Notes: a model not told the origin generated them from the letters alone. A stretch of 64,000 nt of DNA from Dioscorea cayenensis subsp. rotundata (GCF_009730915.1 NC_052486.1:20303589-20367588); one strand, 5' to 3'; positions 1 to 11,417 are shown, counted from the first letter of the stretch. Numbers and translations are program-made.

Positions 1-249
1 TAATAAGGTGGCAGACCAAGTTTGCACTTATTTGATGATTGGCCCCCACCTAATGTCAAACCAAGTTTAATAATGGATGTATCTCATTCCTGTGCCACTC
101 ATTTATAATTTTCAAACTCTCAGTTTACAATCCACCGTGAGTTGGAGAGGGCATATTAATATATAAATAACGTATATGTATATATGTTTTATATCTCTTC
201 GTAGTACCATTTATACATACTGTAAGTGCAACCACACTTTTATTGGCAT

Positions 250-1280
250 GATTTGACAAATAGTCAAGATGACATAGCAACCTGTGTGATGTGGCACAAA
301 TGATGACATGACAAAGCATGGTGACATGACAAGAAATCTTGGCTTGGAGAAAAATATCTTGAAGATCTTGGTGGAGCTATTTTTGGCAATGTATTATAAC
401 TTGAAAACAACATCATATTAAGACCATATTTAGGGTGATTTTATTGAAGACTAAATATGGATGTAGCTTAATTGAAGAAATACCTATCAATGGTATGATT
501 GAAGACTATTGATGGTATGATTTGAAGAAACCTTATTGAGGATGATTGAAGACTATTTAGGGCAAGATTTGAAGACATGCTTATTGTTGGCATAATTGAG
601 TTGATTGATTGAAGATCTTTCTTGGGAAGATTTGAAGACCAACCTTAGTTGAATTGAAGATCAAGTTTGGCAAGTTTCGTAAAGACGCACAATGACGTGC
701 GCCCCTTGCGAGGGGACTGCGTGATGAGGAACTGAGGAGGTAGGCTAGTTACCGGCAGTCGGGATAGGGAGATTTGGCTGCACCAACTCAGACTAAGCAT
801 GACCGGGAGGTTGATGGGTCTTGATGTCGTTTGCAACGTAACCAGAACTCAGTCAAGTCAGCAATCAAGGCCATGTTGCAATTCATGTTACAACAGGAGT
901 TACAACAGGTAATTTTGGAAGGTTTTTAAATTAGTAGCAGCAAAGATTCTAAAAGAGGTATGTGCTATATTTGGAACATTGAGGCGTCTATATAAGCTAC
1001 ATTGCTCTGAGATTGGGCGTATCACTTGTAGAGGAGAGTGTGTGAACACTAGACAATTTAGAAAGGGTAGTGAACTTTATTGTTGAAAGAGTGAGTGACA
1101 AGTGTTTATACTTATCTATTTTCACCTCTTTTAGTGGATTGTTTATCTTTGGGCTTGGCCCCCAGACGTAGGCAAGTGGACGCCGAACTAGGTTACCAAT
1201 GTTGTGTCTCCTTTTCTTTGATGGTTTGTGTGAGATTTTTATGAGTGCTTGAGTGTTCCCTAAAACCCACAAACCACACC
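250..1280 (+). repeat. Probable Ty1/copia (SIRE/Maximus-like) LTR relic
   Basis: About 1 kb without coding potential that has the look of a long copia LTR. Between 340 and 680 there are many loose repeats of a TTGAAGA-type motif. Near 1140–1200 a block runs TTTGGGCTTGGCCCCCAGAC then a GTAGGC stretch, which resembles the U5 region of plant SIRE-type LTRs. The right end, near 1260–1280, reads ACCCACAAACCACACCA. I see no copia protein remnant or primer-binding site beside it, so this is a solo or truncated LTR. Both limits are approximate, and the family call rests on recognition of the U5 block, not on an alignment. Confidence 0.4.
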
Positions 1281-1700
1281 AGCGGAACTAACTCATACAT
1301 CTGTACATTTGTATATATTTATTGGCTTATGCCCAATGAATCATTGGCTCTCTCATTTGCTCTTTCATTTCTCATATTATCTTACACATACTAAAGTTCC
1401 AAACACACATGGCATTTCCATCATGAACATTTGTATTTGTTTTTCTCTTTGGCATATCTCAAACTACAACAACAAAATAAAAAATTAGTATCTTCTAATT
1501 TACGTGCGACGCCATGTATATTACCATTAAGAGCAAATATATACATACATAAATGGACACACATTAAGTACCCATTAAGTTCGCATTGCAATTAATACTA
1601 TAGCAAAAGAATCCATACAAGCCACACATTAAATTCAAAAAGATACAAATAAGTATCCACTAGTTAATACATAAAAAACATACATTAAGACAACATGAAA
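1281..1700. other. AT-rich spacer, no gene seen
   Basis: No reading frame, RNA gene or repeat boundary that I can support. It is AT-rich plant intergenic sequence. Confidence 0.6.
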
Positions 1701-1718
1701 ACATTTCTATTATTTAAA

Positions 1719-1964
1719 TTATTCATTATAAATGATCCACATTTTAGCTGCAATAGCATCTCTAATTAACTCTCCTTCCATGGTTTTTTTCATTATTTCC
1801 CGACTGATATGGTGTTCCTCTAGTGCATTGATATATATGACTTGTGCATTGATATAATTGTTACTATCAACTTGTGCAAGTATAGTAGCATCATCATGAT
1901 CCACACACATTAAATAATAGTGTAAGATACAACATACAAAAATAATCTTCTTTTGCATTTCCAA
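1719..1964 (-). pseudogene. PIF/Harbinger transposase C-terminal fragment
   Basis: An 81-codon open stretch that looks like the last part of a plant PIF/Harbinger (DDE_4 nuclease) transposase. The cue is the pairing of a VCCILHYYLM-like segment near the start with an IRDAIAAKMW-like segment at the end; the family usually ends with a CxxLHN motif followed by R-D-x-I-A-x-x-x-W. In this copy the histidine of CCILH is kept, while the usual asparagine is tyrosine. No catalytic DDE residues are visible upstream (to the right), where 1970–2750 is non-coding. It is a dead fragment of an element that would need another copy's transposase to move. Confidence 0.55.
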
Positions 1965-2750
1965 ACCATAATGAATGGTTCTTTAAGAATAAATCCTACT
2001 ATTCACCAATATCTTCATCAATAACAATGTCTTTGTATGCATTGATATATATAACAAGTTTTAGTATTTTATAATTCCCTTGATCAAGCTCGTCTAACAT
2101 TATACTAAAAAATAAAATAAGATGAAGCTAAAATGAATGCAAAAATTGATTCCAATTAAAGACTTAGTCCAAAGCTTAAGAAAAAACATTTAAGGGAAAT
2201 ATATCAAAGAAGCATGCATGGTCGCAGGAAGATTTTCATGACAACCAAACCATGTCCTTGATATCTTAATGATTGATAAAGATATAGCAAGACCAAAAAA
2301 AAAAACGCATATCACATTATTGATTTCTTTCTTTAGCTTTGATTAGTGCATTAATTCATTCACTAAGTCTTTCTTTCATTCTTCAAGCAACCATTTCTTT
2401 CTTTCTTCTTCTCTTGTCCATTTATGGCCCGTAACCAGTTTGCAAGTTGCAACACCACCACCAAACTCTCTCTCTTTCTCTCTCAAGAAAGCAAGTTGCA
2501 AGTTTATGCATCCATGCCCCCCCCCCCTCTCTCAAAGGAACAACTAATCACAGCAAACAATCAACTAAGAGAAATCATTCAATGTGAATTTCAATGTGCA
2601 TGGCAAAAAATCAGCATAGAAATTATTCAATGTGAAATTTAGAAGCTAAAAAAACGCATATATACTTTAATAATAAGCAAAAATAAAAAAGCCAAAATTT
2701 TGTTATTCAATGGATCAAAACTAACTTAGAGAAAATTAAAGTACTTGTAA
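1965..2750. other. AT-rich spacer, no gene seen
   Basis: No supported gene. A weak open stretch on the + strand (2424–2642) has low complexity (CTCTCT, poly-C) and no recognisable protein features. Confidence 0.5.
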
Positions 2751-2755
2751 GCAAC

Positions 2756-2947
2756 TCATTGGTGGAGCAAACCTAGAGCTAATTGAAGATAAAGTTTGTC
2801 GAAATAAATACCTTCCCAACTTTCACGATTGAAGTTTATGCAGAGGGGTACAGCGATTCCGGTGACTTCGAGGCTGCGGCGGCGGCATTCTTCGGAACCC
2901 AAGGTTAAGGAGAAGAAGGAAAGTAGAAGAATGAGGCATTCTCTCAT
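2756..2947 (-). other. Unrecognised short reading frame with signal-peptide-like start
   Basis: A 63-codon frame starting MRECLILLLSFFSLTLGSEE, which has the hydrophobic core expected of a secretory signal peptide, followed by an Arg-rich GC-rich stretch. A possible splice donor (GGAAG then GTATTT) lies near 2810 within it. It could be the first exon of a small secreted-protein gene or a captured exon inside a transposon, because a PIF-like MITE fragment starts about 40 bp to its right. I do not recognise the protein, and no following exon is evident. Confidence 0.2.
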
Positions 2948-2984
2948 TATAACTGAAAATAGAAGCTTTAATTAAGTTTGGAAT

Positions 2985-3215
2985 TCTATGAAACCCATAA
3001 GGGTATTTTTGTAAAAACAAAGACCAAATATAAAACCTCCCCAACCCTCCAATTTAGAGGGTTGAGAAACTTGAGAAAAATGGAGGTTTTAAAACCTCCA
3101 TCAACCCCTCTCAACCCTAACCTCCCCCTAAAACCCCCTACCCAAGCATTGGTTTTTAAAAACCCTTCCCTTGCCTTACCTCCAAATACATCCATCCAAG
3201 CAATATTGATTACTG
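2985..3215. mobile_element. Truncated copy of the PIF-like MITE family seen at 53394–54235
   Basis: Shares with the 53394–54235 element the central palindrome GAGGTTTTAAAACCTC, the run of CCTCCC/CAACCC-type words, and a right end reading CCTTACCTCCAAATAC then CATCCATCCAAGCAA. The left half present in the other copy is missing. An (ATT)n microsatellite follows directly. Confidence 0.55.
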
Positions 3216-3219
3216 AACC

Positions 3220-3220
<1 letters not shown>

Positions 3221-3267
<47 letters not shown>
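3221..3267. repeat. (ATT)n microsatellite
   Basis: About 15 perfect ATT units. The poly-Ile and poly-Asn frames over it are artefacts of the repeat. Confidence 0.95.
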
Positions 3268-3270
3268 ATA

Positions 3271-4316
3271 ACTTCAACTTGGGTGGTTTGTAAAATATTA
3301 TTATAAAAATAGAATAAATAAATAAAAAGGAGAATATAGAAGAAAGAAAATGTATAGTAACATAAATAGTGCCCATCCTATTATACTTCTGCTAAAATGG
3401 GTTAAGTGGAGATGTTGTTTATTTATTTATTTATTTTTGGGAAGGGGAAAAAGGTGCCAATGAGATTCAACTGTGATGATTAAGTAGTTACTGTTTGAAT
3501 GTTAATTAAATGGTTGTAAATGTATTAATGTGATGTCACTATTCATCACATTGAATACAGTACAAAACGTGTGAAAATACTGTATGGATGTTGGATTTGA
3601 ATCCAATTAAGGATGTGTCGATCACTCATATTCTATGGGGCTATAAGTCAAATTACATGTAATTAAAATTACTGTATTTTAACTTACACCATGGTTGTTT
3701 GGTTGTCTATAAATGAAAATGTTGTATTTATTTTTCAACTGTTTGGTTTAATGTAAGTTGTGGTTAAAATCATCATGTAAAGTAAGTGATGAGATTATCT
3801 TTTTTTTTTTTCAAAATTTTGTATATTTTATAATTTTCTTTAGTATTTAATTTAAAATCTATTTTATTTATTTAAGTTAATGTATTATATATATATATAT
3901 ATAATTGGATTTAAGTTAATGGATTTTATTTATTTAAATTAGTTATTCAATATACTTGAATTTAACTTATTAATACAACCAATGGTGCTTATTACTTGAG
4001 CATATTCAATTGAAATTAATCTTAAATTGGTCAAGTATTCCACCAATGTCATCTAAATTCAACAAACTCAAATTCAATAAGTCATTATTGTCATAAAATA
4101 AGATATAAGCTCAACAAATTATATTCAATAAATAAATATGTTCATCAAACAAGTTGGAAACTCAGCAACTCAAATTCAATAACCAACACCTATATATTTA
4201 TATGGATGTCTTCAATAATATTTGGGTATGTATTATTTCCTAAATACCTAATAAGTCAAATATGTTTTTATTTCATTAGGGTCCTAACCATGTCACTTTC
4301 TTCCCTTTTCAAAGAA
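3271..4316. other. AT-rich spacer, no gene seen
   Basis: No supported coding or RNA feature. A short (AT)n run lies near 3887–3902. Confidence 0.55.
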
Positions 4317-4435
4317 CTAAAGCATAGCCTAGTGGTTTTCTATCTTGCTTGTGTTTGAGAGATCCCGAGTTCGAAACTTCTCAAGTTGCTTATCACCAAT
4401 TTGTCAAAAAAAAAACAAAAAAAAAAAACAAAAAA
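4317..4435 (+). mobile_element. tRNA-derived SINE
   Basis: A 120-bp unit with the internal RNA polymerase III promoter of tRNA-derived SINEs. The A box is TAGCCTAGTGGT (4325–4336) and the B box is GAGTTCGAAAC (4367–4377), 30 bp apart. It ends in an A-rich tail (about 4405–4438: runs of A broken by single C). It is not a functional tRNA gene, as no acceptor-stem pairing or CCA-adjacent structure is evident. Target-site duplications are not clear. Confidence 0.6.
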
Positions 4436-4632
4436 AAACTTCCTTCCCTCTGCCTCCATTTTTTAAATTTATTATTTATTTATACCTACCCAATCTTTGC
4501 CAAATAACATAAGTCCATATGAGTTTGCTTAACCGATGGACCATCCCTAACACTAGTGAGCCAAGCAAGCTCACTAATCAATTAGAAATCATGCGAGGGT
4601 TCACTAAAGTTGAGTGGGTGTGCTCAATTAGT

Positions 4633-5005
4633 TGATAGTTTTTGGTAAATTTTTTGATATGGCACCAAACTATAGTCTTTTTTATTTTGGGATTCAAACT
4701 TCAATTTTATTTCACCGTGTGGTCACTTGAATGATTTTAGCCTATATTTTATTATGCATATACCCAAAATTCTCTGTCATTATATATATGACATGCTGCA
4801 TGTTCAGTTGCTAATTCTATCTCACATGCTAATAGAGAATTTATGATATTGCATTATCAAAAATAAGCCAAAATCTATCGGATGATCCTCTAATGAAACA
4901 AAATTAAAGTTGAGTAATTATTTTGATTCAAATTGAAGTTTGGACCCCAAAATAAAAAAGTGACATAATTTGATGCCTTATCAAAAATTTTACCCTGATA
5001 GTTTT
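4633..5005. mobile_element. Non-autonomous MULE-type element with 10-bp target duplication
   Basis: Element 4643–4995 (about 353 bp) is flanked by TGATAGTTTT at 4633–4642 and again at 4996–5005. The terminal inverted repeats extend for about 70 bp: the left starts TGGTAAATTTTTTGATATGG and the reverse complement of the right starts GGGTAAAATTTTTGATAAGG, with both continuing through TTTTTTATTTTGGG and CAAACTTCAATTT. Long inverted repeats and a 9–10 bp duplication fit the Mutator superfamily. There is no coding capacity. Confidence 0.7.
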
Positions 5006-6922
5006 ATTTTAGCATTAACGAGTTTTAAAGGCTTATCACCCAAACAAGAGCAAGGTTATAAAAAAATAAAAAAAAAAAAAGTATAAGCGAGAATAGAAAA
5101 GTGAGAGATCTAATTATATAGAATATAATTATTTTGAAGGGAAAAAAATTTATCACTGATGAACAAGGTATTTGACTTTTGCAATGCTCATGTTGGTCAT
5201 GCATAAAATTTTCAAAAACTTGTGTGTATTTTTCACTATATATTTGCTGGTTTTTAGAACTATCATCCCATTTAGTGACTTATGTCTTTGTGAAGGTATG
5301 TTGAAGACTTGTTTTACATAATGAGTTATCTAAGCTTAAGCTTGAGTAAAGTCATAATTATTATGGGTTGTGGAAAGATTTAAAGTTATCTGTATAAATT
5401 ATTTTTTAATTAGCCACCTTTATAAACAAGAGTTAATATTCCATCCTTTCCCTAAATTAAAATTGGATGCTTGAACCTATATTTTCTCCGTATTTCTATA
5501 AAAAATAAAAACAATTCTTTTAAAAGGCAATTTTCTTATTCATTTTGCCAATTTATTCCCTCAGGTTAGATTGGGTTTTTTCAATAAAAGAATTAAAATC
5601 TGTGATTTATTTTATTTTTTTCTTGATTTTTATTTGTTTTACTTATTAATGCAAATGCTTAATTTGAAATCAAGCCTCTCGTTTCCCTAATAAATAAATA
5701 ATAATAATAAAAACACCATTCTTCAAATGGTTTGACAAACTTCATTGTATTAATCTTTATTTCTACTAAGATTTGTTCAATTAGCAAATAGTTATGTTAA
5801 AGAAAGTGTCCATAAATATGTGTTAATCTATAATTTATTTCTCCACCTCTTAAATACATAAGTATGCAGCACAAATTCGTTTACATGTAAATTTAGATGT
5901 ACTTAACTAAAACATCTTAAAAGTAAAAAAAAAATGTAAAAATTAAAATTAAATACTTTATGTAATGGAAACTTTTTCAATAAAAATTAAACATAAGAAT
6001 GAAGTTCCTCTTCCTTTGTTTGACTTAGTATAAATTAATTCATGTTTATTAGTTTATTTTTCCTCATTAACTATATATATATATATATATTACAAGTTAG
6101 CTTGCATGTAAATTGCAAATTTAGTTATAGTTAACTATGCACTTCTTTATAGAAAAAAAAAAGTTAAAATTGAATAACTTGTGTAATGGAAACTTTGTTG
6201 ATATAATTAAACATAACGGAATGAGATTCTCTTTTTCTATTTGAATTAGAATAAATTAATTCATGTTTATGAGTTTATTTTTCCTCACCACCTCCTCATT
6301 TTTATTGCACTTCTCATATTTAATTTATGTGAATCTTCACCTTTATCTACTTGAAGTGAATTGTAATTATTTTATAAAATATAATCTAAATTATAATAGA
6401 CTAGTTTATTTTTCTTGAAGTATTTGAAATAAAAATTTTAGAATTTCCATCCAACAAAGAGTGGGAAAACTCTATCATTTATTATTATTATTATTTTTTG
6501 CTTTGTTTAGATTTTTTAATTTAATCACAATAATATTAATACTTAATGAAATCCACTGTATTATTTGTATCATTGTTATCAAAAGAATATTTTAAGAATA
6601 TTAATTTATTATTTTGGAATACGATTTAAGTCTTTTTCAAAAAAAATGATTTAAGAATATTTTAAGGAATAAAATTATACACACACACTTGAACTATCAT
6701 TCTGTTATTAATATTTACAACTTAAAAAAATATTCAAAAAATAAAAAATAAAAAAACCCAAATATCATATTCAGATTATTTGCAATTAAAATAAATAAGG
6801 TAAGAGATTTCTAATTAAATATTAATAATATGAGTAATTAATCACAATAAACGCGTATTAAAAAAACCATTTTATTTATTCATAGGCAGACAGTTTTAAT
6901 ATATATATATATAAAAATATAA
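5006..6922. repeat. AT-rich spacer with an old direct duplication
   Basis: No gene. Two diverged direct copies, roughly 5880–6063 and 6100–6290, share the order TAATGGAAACTTT, AATTAAACATAA, then AAATTAATTCATGTTTAT and GTTTATTTTTCCTCA. They are separated by an (AT)n run at 6072–6090. Confidence 0.5.
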
Positions 6923-7389
6923 TCTTAAAAAGGGAAAATTGCTGTTTCCCCCTCATGATATTGAAAAATCGCTAAAAACTCCTCTAACTTTTGCACACCC
7001 TGGATAACCCTTCTGTTATAGTTTAAAATCCCTTTTACCCCCCTATCGGTCACTTGAAATGGGTCCATGTTAGGAAATTTCATTTTTGCCCTTGCAAATA
7101 GTGGGAAAAATACCGCTGAATCACATCATGTCCGACCTTTATGCTTACAATTGTGCATTTTTTTTTTGCCTTCCTGCTTGCTTTTTGTCAAACAAAGTTT
7201 AGAATACTCATTGCATCTTCTTCTTCTTATTGTTCTTGTTCTTCTACTTCTTCGTCTTCTTCTTCACCTCATTTGGTTTGTTCGATTTGAGTTATATTGG
7301 TTTCCTGATAAGGCGAGAATTTCTTCGTTGCTCTCAGTTTGATCATTCTGCAGGAAGAGAATAACAACTTATAAAAATGTAGTGCTATT

Positions 7390-7680
7390 ATGAATAGTTT
7401 TTGTGCTATTGATAGATATAACAGGGAGGGACGAGTGTTAATGTTCACGGCGCTGACTTCTTGGGAATCAGTGTTAGCTGAGATATGTGAGCGATGGTGT
7501 CTCGATATTTCCCGTGTCAGAGTGAAGGTTATCACACCCGATGAACATAAAACGGTATGTCTAGTAGAAAACTAGGTTGACTTCCAGTGCATGTGTCACG
7601 TTTGCTCCATCTTCAAATGCGCTGTAGTCGATCTTATTGTTGAGACAAATTATGTGCCATTGTCGTATCCTATTGAAAAC
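7390..7680 (+). pseudogene. MULE transposase N-terminal domain fragment
   Basis: The open stretch 7390–7575 includes CERWCLDISRVRVKVITPDE followed by HKTVCLVEN and a stop. It continues in the same frame past the TAG with VDFQCMCHV and KCAVVDLIVET. This matches the N-terminal region of plant MuDR-type transposases, where a W-x-L-x(5)-R-x-K-Y-I-T-P-D-G-x-K-T-V core is followed by D-x-D-F-x-x-M and a V-x-L-x-V-E-T stretch. The in-frame TAG and absence of the DDE and zinc-finger domains make it a dead fragment. Confidence 0.6.
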
Positions 7681-7739
7681 AATTTCTTCTTCTTGTAAAG
7701 TTCTTCTCTTTTATGTTTATATAGTCGTAGAAGTTAATT

Positions 7740-7960
7740 ATTGTTTAATTATCCTATTTACCTTTTCAATATATTACGTTACCATTTACATATTTCTTTC
7801 TCCGCTTAAATTATTTTGTTTCTGTTTAAATATTTGCTTTATCGTTTAAATTATTTACTTACCGTTTAAATATTTTTGTTACCGTTTAAAACATGTTTAG
7901 TTACCATTAAAAAATTTTATTTTTCCATTTAAAACATTGACCTTTTCTGTTTAAACTGAA
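7740..7960 (+). repeat. TTTAAA minisatellite, first orientation
   Basis: Degenerate units of about 17–22 bp built on TACCGTTTAAAT and CCGTTTAAA, with the flank TTACCG constant and the tail variable. The same unit appears reverse-complemented (TTTAAACGGTAA, TTTAAACAGAGAC) at 8190–8490 and 8990–9150. Confidence 0.65.
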
Positions 7961-8189
7961 GTGTTGGAAGAAATTCGGTTTTTACGAGCGCTCCCGTTCC
8001 ACCTCATAGCGACCCTAACGGTGTTGCATGCTTTTCTTCCTTGTTAGATCAATCTAAAGTGTTGTCGTTGGATATCGGATAATGTTTTCAAGGCGTTTTC
8101 AATCGTAGATCTTGCAATGAAACCGTCGCCGACTAGGCATTGTAAATAAACAATTATTTAAAAAAAAATAACTTATTTTAGTGTCAACT

Positions 8190-8490
8190 TTTGATATTTA
8201 AACAGAGATATTGCCGTTTAAATGTTTTACTTAAACATTTTGAGAATCAAAAATGGTATTGTAAATAAATAAAATTTATACAGAAACTATAATAATTTAC
8301 ACAGTGACAACGATATTTAAACAATAACAAAGATATATAAACAAAGACAATGATTTTTTAAACATGGAGACACTTTTATTTAAACGTTAACTTCGAAAAA
8401 TAAACATAAAACTAAGAATTTAAACAGAGACAAAGATATTTAAACAAAAACTATGATATGTAAATGATATGCAATGTTATTTACACGGTA
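8190..8490 (-). repeat. TTTAAA minisatellite, inverted orientation
   Basis: Irregular units such as ATTTAAACAGAGAC, ATTTAAACAATAAC and ATTTAAACAAAGAC. They are the reverse complement of the 7740–7960 units and lie inside the same MULE. A further block sits at 8990–9150. Confidence 0.6.
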
Positions 8491-8574
8491 ACTCTATTGT
8501 ACAACATTATATATCAATCTTTTTTCTCCCCCGTCGACGAATTCCCATTTTCAGTGATGTCAGCTGCACTCCCT

Positions 8575-8800
8575 TCCTTAAGTATGCGGGTAACATACTT
8601 TAAGCGCAAGTAAGGGTTATCCGCTTGCGGTAGCTGAAACTTTTCACCGTCGAGCAGCTATTCGATAAACTGCATGACGTAGGCGGCGCAGTCGACACTT
8701 CCTCGTTTCTGCCTTGGGGTGTCAGTGTCATGAACAAGGGGGTAGGCTAGAGTCGCTGATTAGCCGAGGTCCATATCGACACAATAGTCGAATAGTCTCC
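8575..8800 (-). pseudogene. Ulp1-like cysteine protease (C48) C-terminal fragment
   Basis: On the - strand the frame reads QKRGSVDCAAYVMQFIE, a stop, then LLDGEKFQLPQADNP and YLRLKYVTRILK. The segment around the catalytic cysteine of Ulp1/SENP SUMO proteases has the form Q-x-x-x-x-D-C-G-x-x-V-x-x-F-I-E, and here the Asp and Cys are kept while the following Gly is Ala. The stop and lack of the His-bearing part show decay. Such fragments occur in MULE carriers, which is how this copy is placed here (opposite strand to the transposase fragment). Confidence 0.65.
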
Positions 8801-9844
8801 GCTGTCGAGATTTAAAATTTGATGTTAGAATCCCGACTAAAAGAGCACTATTTATAAAACTCTAGTTATCAAAGCACTTACCATCTCTCCGGCATCTCCG
8901 TAGCATCGCCCATTAACTAGGTTAACCGCCATAATCACAAGCCTGCGACAATAATTATATACTAAACAGTATTCAAACAAATTTAAGCGGAAAGTAAACT
9001 TTTTTAAACGGTAAACTAAATTCTTAAACGGAGACATAAATATTTAAACAGAAAACTCACATTTTAAACAAAAACAACAATTGTTAAACAGATACATCAA
9101 ATGTTTAAATACAATCCCATTACTTAAACGAAAACCTCATTTTAAAACTCCAACCATATCAACGTAAAGGGAGAACCTATATTGTAAACATTGCACAGCA
9201 TAACAATCGAAAAATCTCTTTCGATCGTGTACATAGACGAAAATGAAAACTAAAACAAAACCCTAATGAATTTCCCTGCAGACTTCAATTTTATCCAATA
9301 AAAACAGAACCATAAAACAACACTGAAAAATCTCTTTTTCTAACAGAATTGTTTAAAAAAACCATAAACACAACTTCTTCAACGGCGTCCACCTCGGCTT
9401 AATACCTTAGACCGTAAGCTAATGAAATGCCAAATACTTGAGATGGAATTCTTCTCCGAACAATGGCAGAACGCAAAGTTCTTCTTCGAGACAAGGATGC
9501 CCAGGCAAAGACAATTTTGGAAATGGAAAAGGTGAAGAGGCGAAGAGAGAAAAAAAAAGTACAACCGGCGCCAGTAATGGTTGTCTCTAGGGATTACCCA
9601 AAACAATAAGCCCCACTCCCTCTCAAACCGGACACATGATTGCACTGTCACAACTTCCTATACGAGGGGCAATTTCGTCTATAAAATTCAAAAGTAACTC
9701 TGTTATAGCCGGTTACAACTTTTGGGGGTTTGAAAATCATTAACTTTAAAATGAGGGTATTTTTAGGAATTGCCAAATTAAGGGGGTGCTTTTGGCAATA
9801 TTATAAAGTTAGGGTTTTTTTTTGGTAATTTTCACTCTTAAAAA

Positions 9845-10336
9845 TGGCTTAAATGATTAAAATAAATAAATGGAATAAAAAAATTAAAAAGTATTTGTTT
9901 TATCTAAAAATCAGTGGGAGATCTGCAACGGCAACTCAAACTCTAAACATATCTTCCTATTAACTAATATTTAAATTTTTTATATATACCAAATTATTAA
10001 TTAAATACTAATAATATATCTTTATGTAATTATATCTAACATTTGAAGGTTGACCATGGAGTTTGACCATTTAACATGGATCTCTCCTCGTTAAAGATTA
10101 GATCTATTATTAATATAATAATGATCTCTATTTAATGATATTAGTATTATTTAATATTAAAACTAAGTTAAATCTTAAAGCAAAAGATTGACCCTCCCTA
10201 GACAACCTAACACCTTATACTTTTCTTTTTATTGATATTTTAAGAGATTTTTTTTATTTATATATATATATATATATATTTTTTTTAATACAAATGTACC
10301 TTTCTTAACACCCTACACCGAATGCCACCTTTTGTC

Positions 10337-10368
<32 letters not shown>

Positions 10369-11417
10369 TATTTCATGATAAGTAGTTAAATAAGCCAAAC
10401 ACTCAATAGCACAACCTGTACCTGTGGGCGTGGGTGGGAATGCGGACGTATTTGGTCAATCCCTCTAGCATCAACACTGTAATAATAATATTATTATTAT
10501 TATTATGTAATACTATAAAAATATTATGAAATATTATAAAATTACATAATTATTCACTAAATTCTTTGTGGGAGAAATTATAATCTACATCCCTCTAAAA
10601 TTATGGGACAAAAAAAAATTTACCGTTGTAGGGTTATAGTCTCTAACTATCTATCATATTCATTTAAAAAAAAAAAAATTAACAATCTTTTCTTCCTTTG
10701 ATAGGTTGTATAAATAATATATTTTTTTCCCCCACTGAAACGTAAGTTTACTCTTTTTATAATTAAAAAAAAGAAAGTAAATGCACTAATATATTAGAAT
10801 AAAAATACCTAGGATTATTAAATAATTTGAATAATATTTTATTATTTCAAACCATCGGACGGCTAGTAATGCACGTTGGCGGTGATTAATCCGGCACGTT
10901 GGTTTCCGCATAATGGCATGGGATTTGCGCGCAATCTCGGATTTGCCCCCGAGGCATTGACTCTTATCGAGGTTGTGGGGCCCTTTCTGGTAATTTGGGC
11001 CCCCACTAATGACAATAATTAAGGATATTTAATCACGTATTAAAAAAGGTTTAACTTTTTAAAAAGTTTGAGAAACTTCCTCAGTTCCTCTCTTGAGGTA
11101 TGTTTTTCATGTGTACATGTGGCCCATGTATTTTTAAAATTTTAATTTAGAGAAAAATAACAGAAATTCCCTTTAATTCTATCAATTTTATAAAAAGTCC
11201 TCAAAGCATTATATTTCCAAAAACTCTTTTATATTTTAAAATATTTACTTCTAAATCTAAATTAATTTTAAATTATTAATATGCTATTAATCTTGCTCAT
11301 TAACACCAGTGTCAGCGTCAATAATAAACCAAGGGGTCAAAAATGCTCGACCACAAATATGTTAAAGCGAGCACTTGCCTCCTCCAATTCTAACACAAAT
11401 GTGTCGAAAAAGAGGGA
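9845..11417. other. AT-rich spacer; (ATT)n run and a small GC-rich island
   Basis: No gene. A perfect (ATT)n microsatellite lies at about 10338–10369. A GC-rich island at about 10855–11005 stands out sharply from its surroundings but has no reading frame or match that I can name. Confidence 0.55.

Larger units (their letters stand above)
6923..9844. mobile_element. MULE (Kaonashi-type) DNA transposon relic with perfect 9-bp target duplication
   Basis: The element spans 6932–9835 (2.9 kb), flanked by TCTTAAAAA at 6923–6931 and 9836–9844, the 9-bp duplication typical of Mutator-like elements. The ends are GGGAAAATTGC on the left and, reverse-complemented on the right, GTGAAAATTAC. Inside are a MuDR transposase N-terminal fragment (+ strand, near 7390–7680), a Ulp1/C48 protease fragment (- strand, near 8575–8800) and arrays of a TTTAAA-centred minisatellite (7740–7960, 8190–8490, 8990–9150). 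MULEs that carry Ulp1-like protease sequence are known in plants as Kaonashi or KI-MULE elements. The coding parts are too broken for autonomous movement, although the intact duplication suggests insertion was not very ancient. Confidence 0.85.

Noticed and set aside
3176..3376. 66-codon - strand frame with poly-Asn
   Set aside because: Produced by the (ATT)n microsatellite.
4317..4435. A functional tRNA gene
   Set aside because: A and B boxes are present, but there is no paired acceptor stem and the unit ends in an A-rich tail, so SINE fits better.
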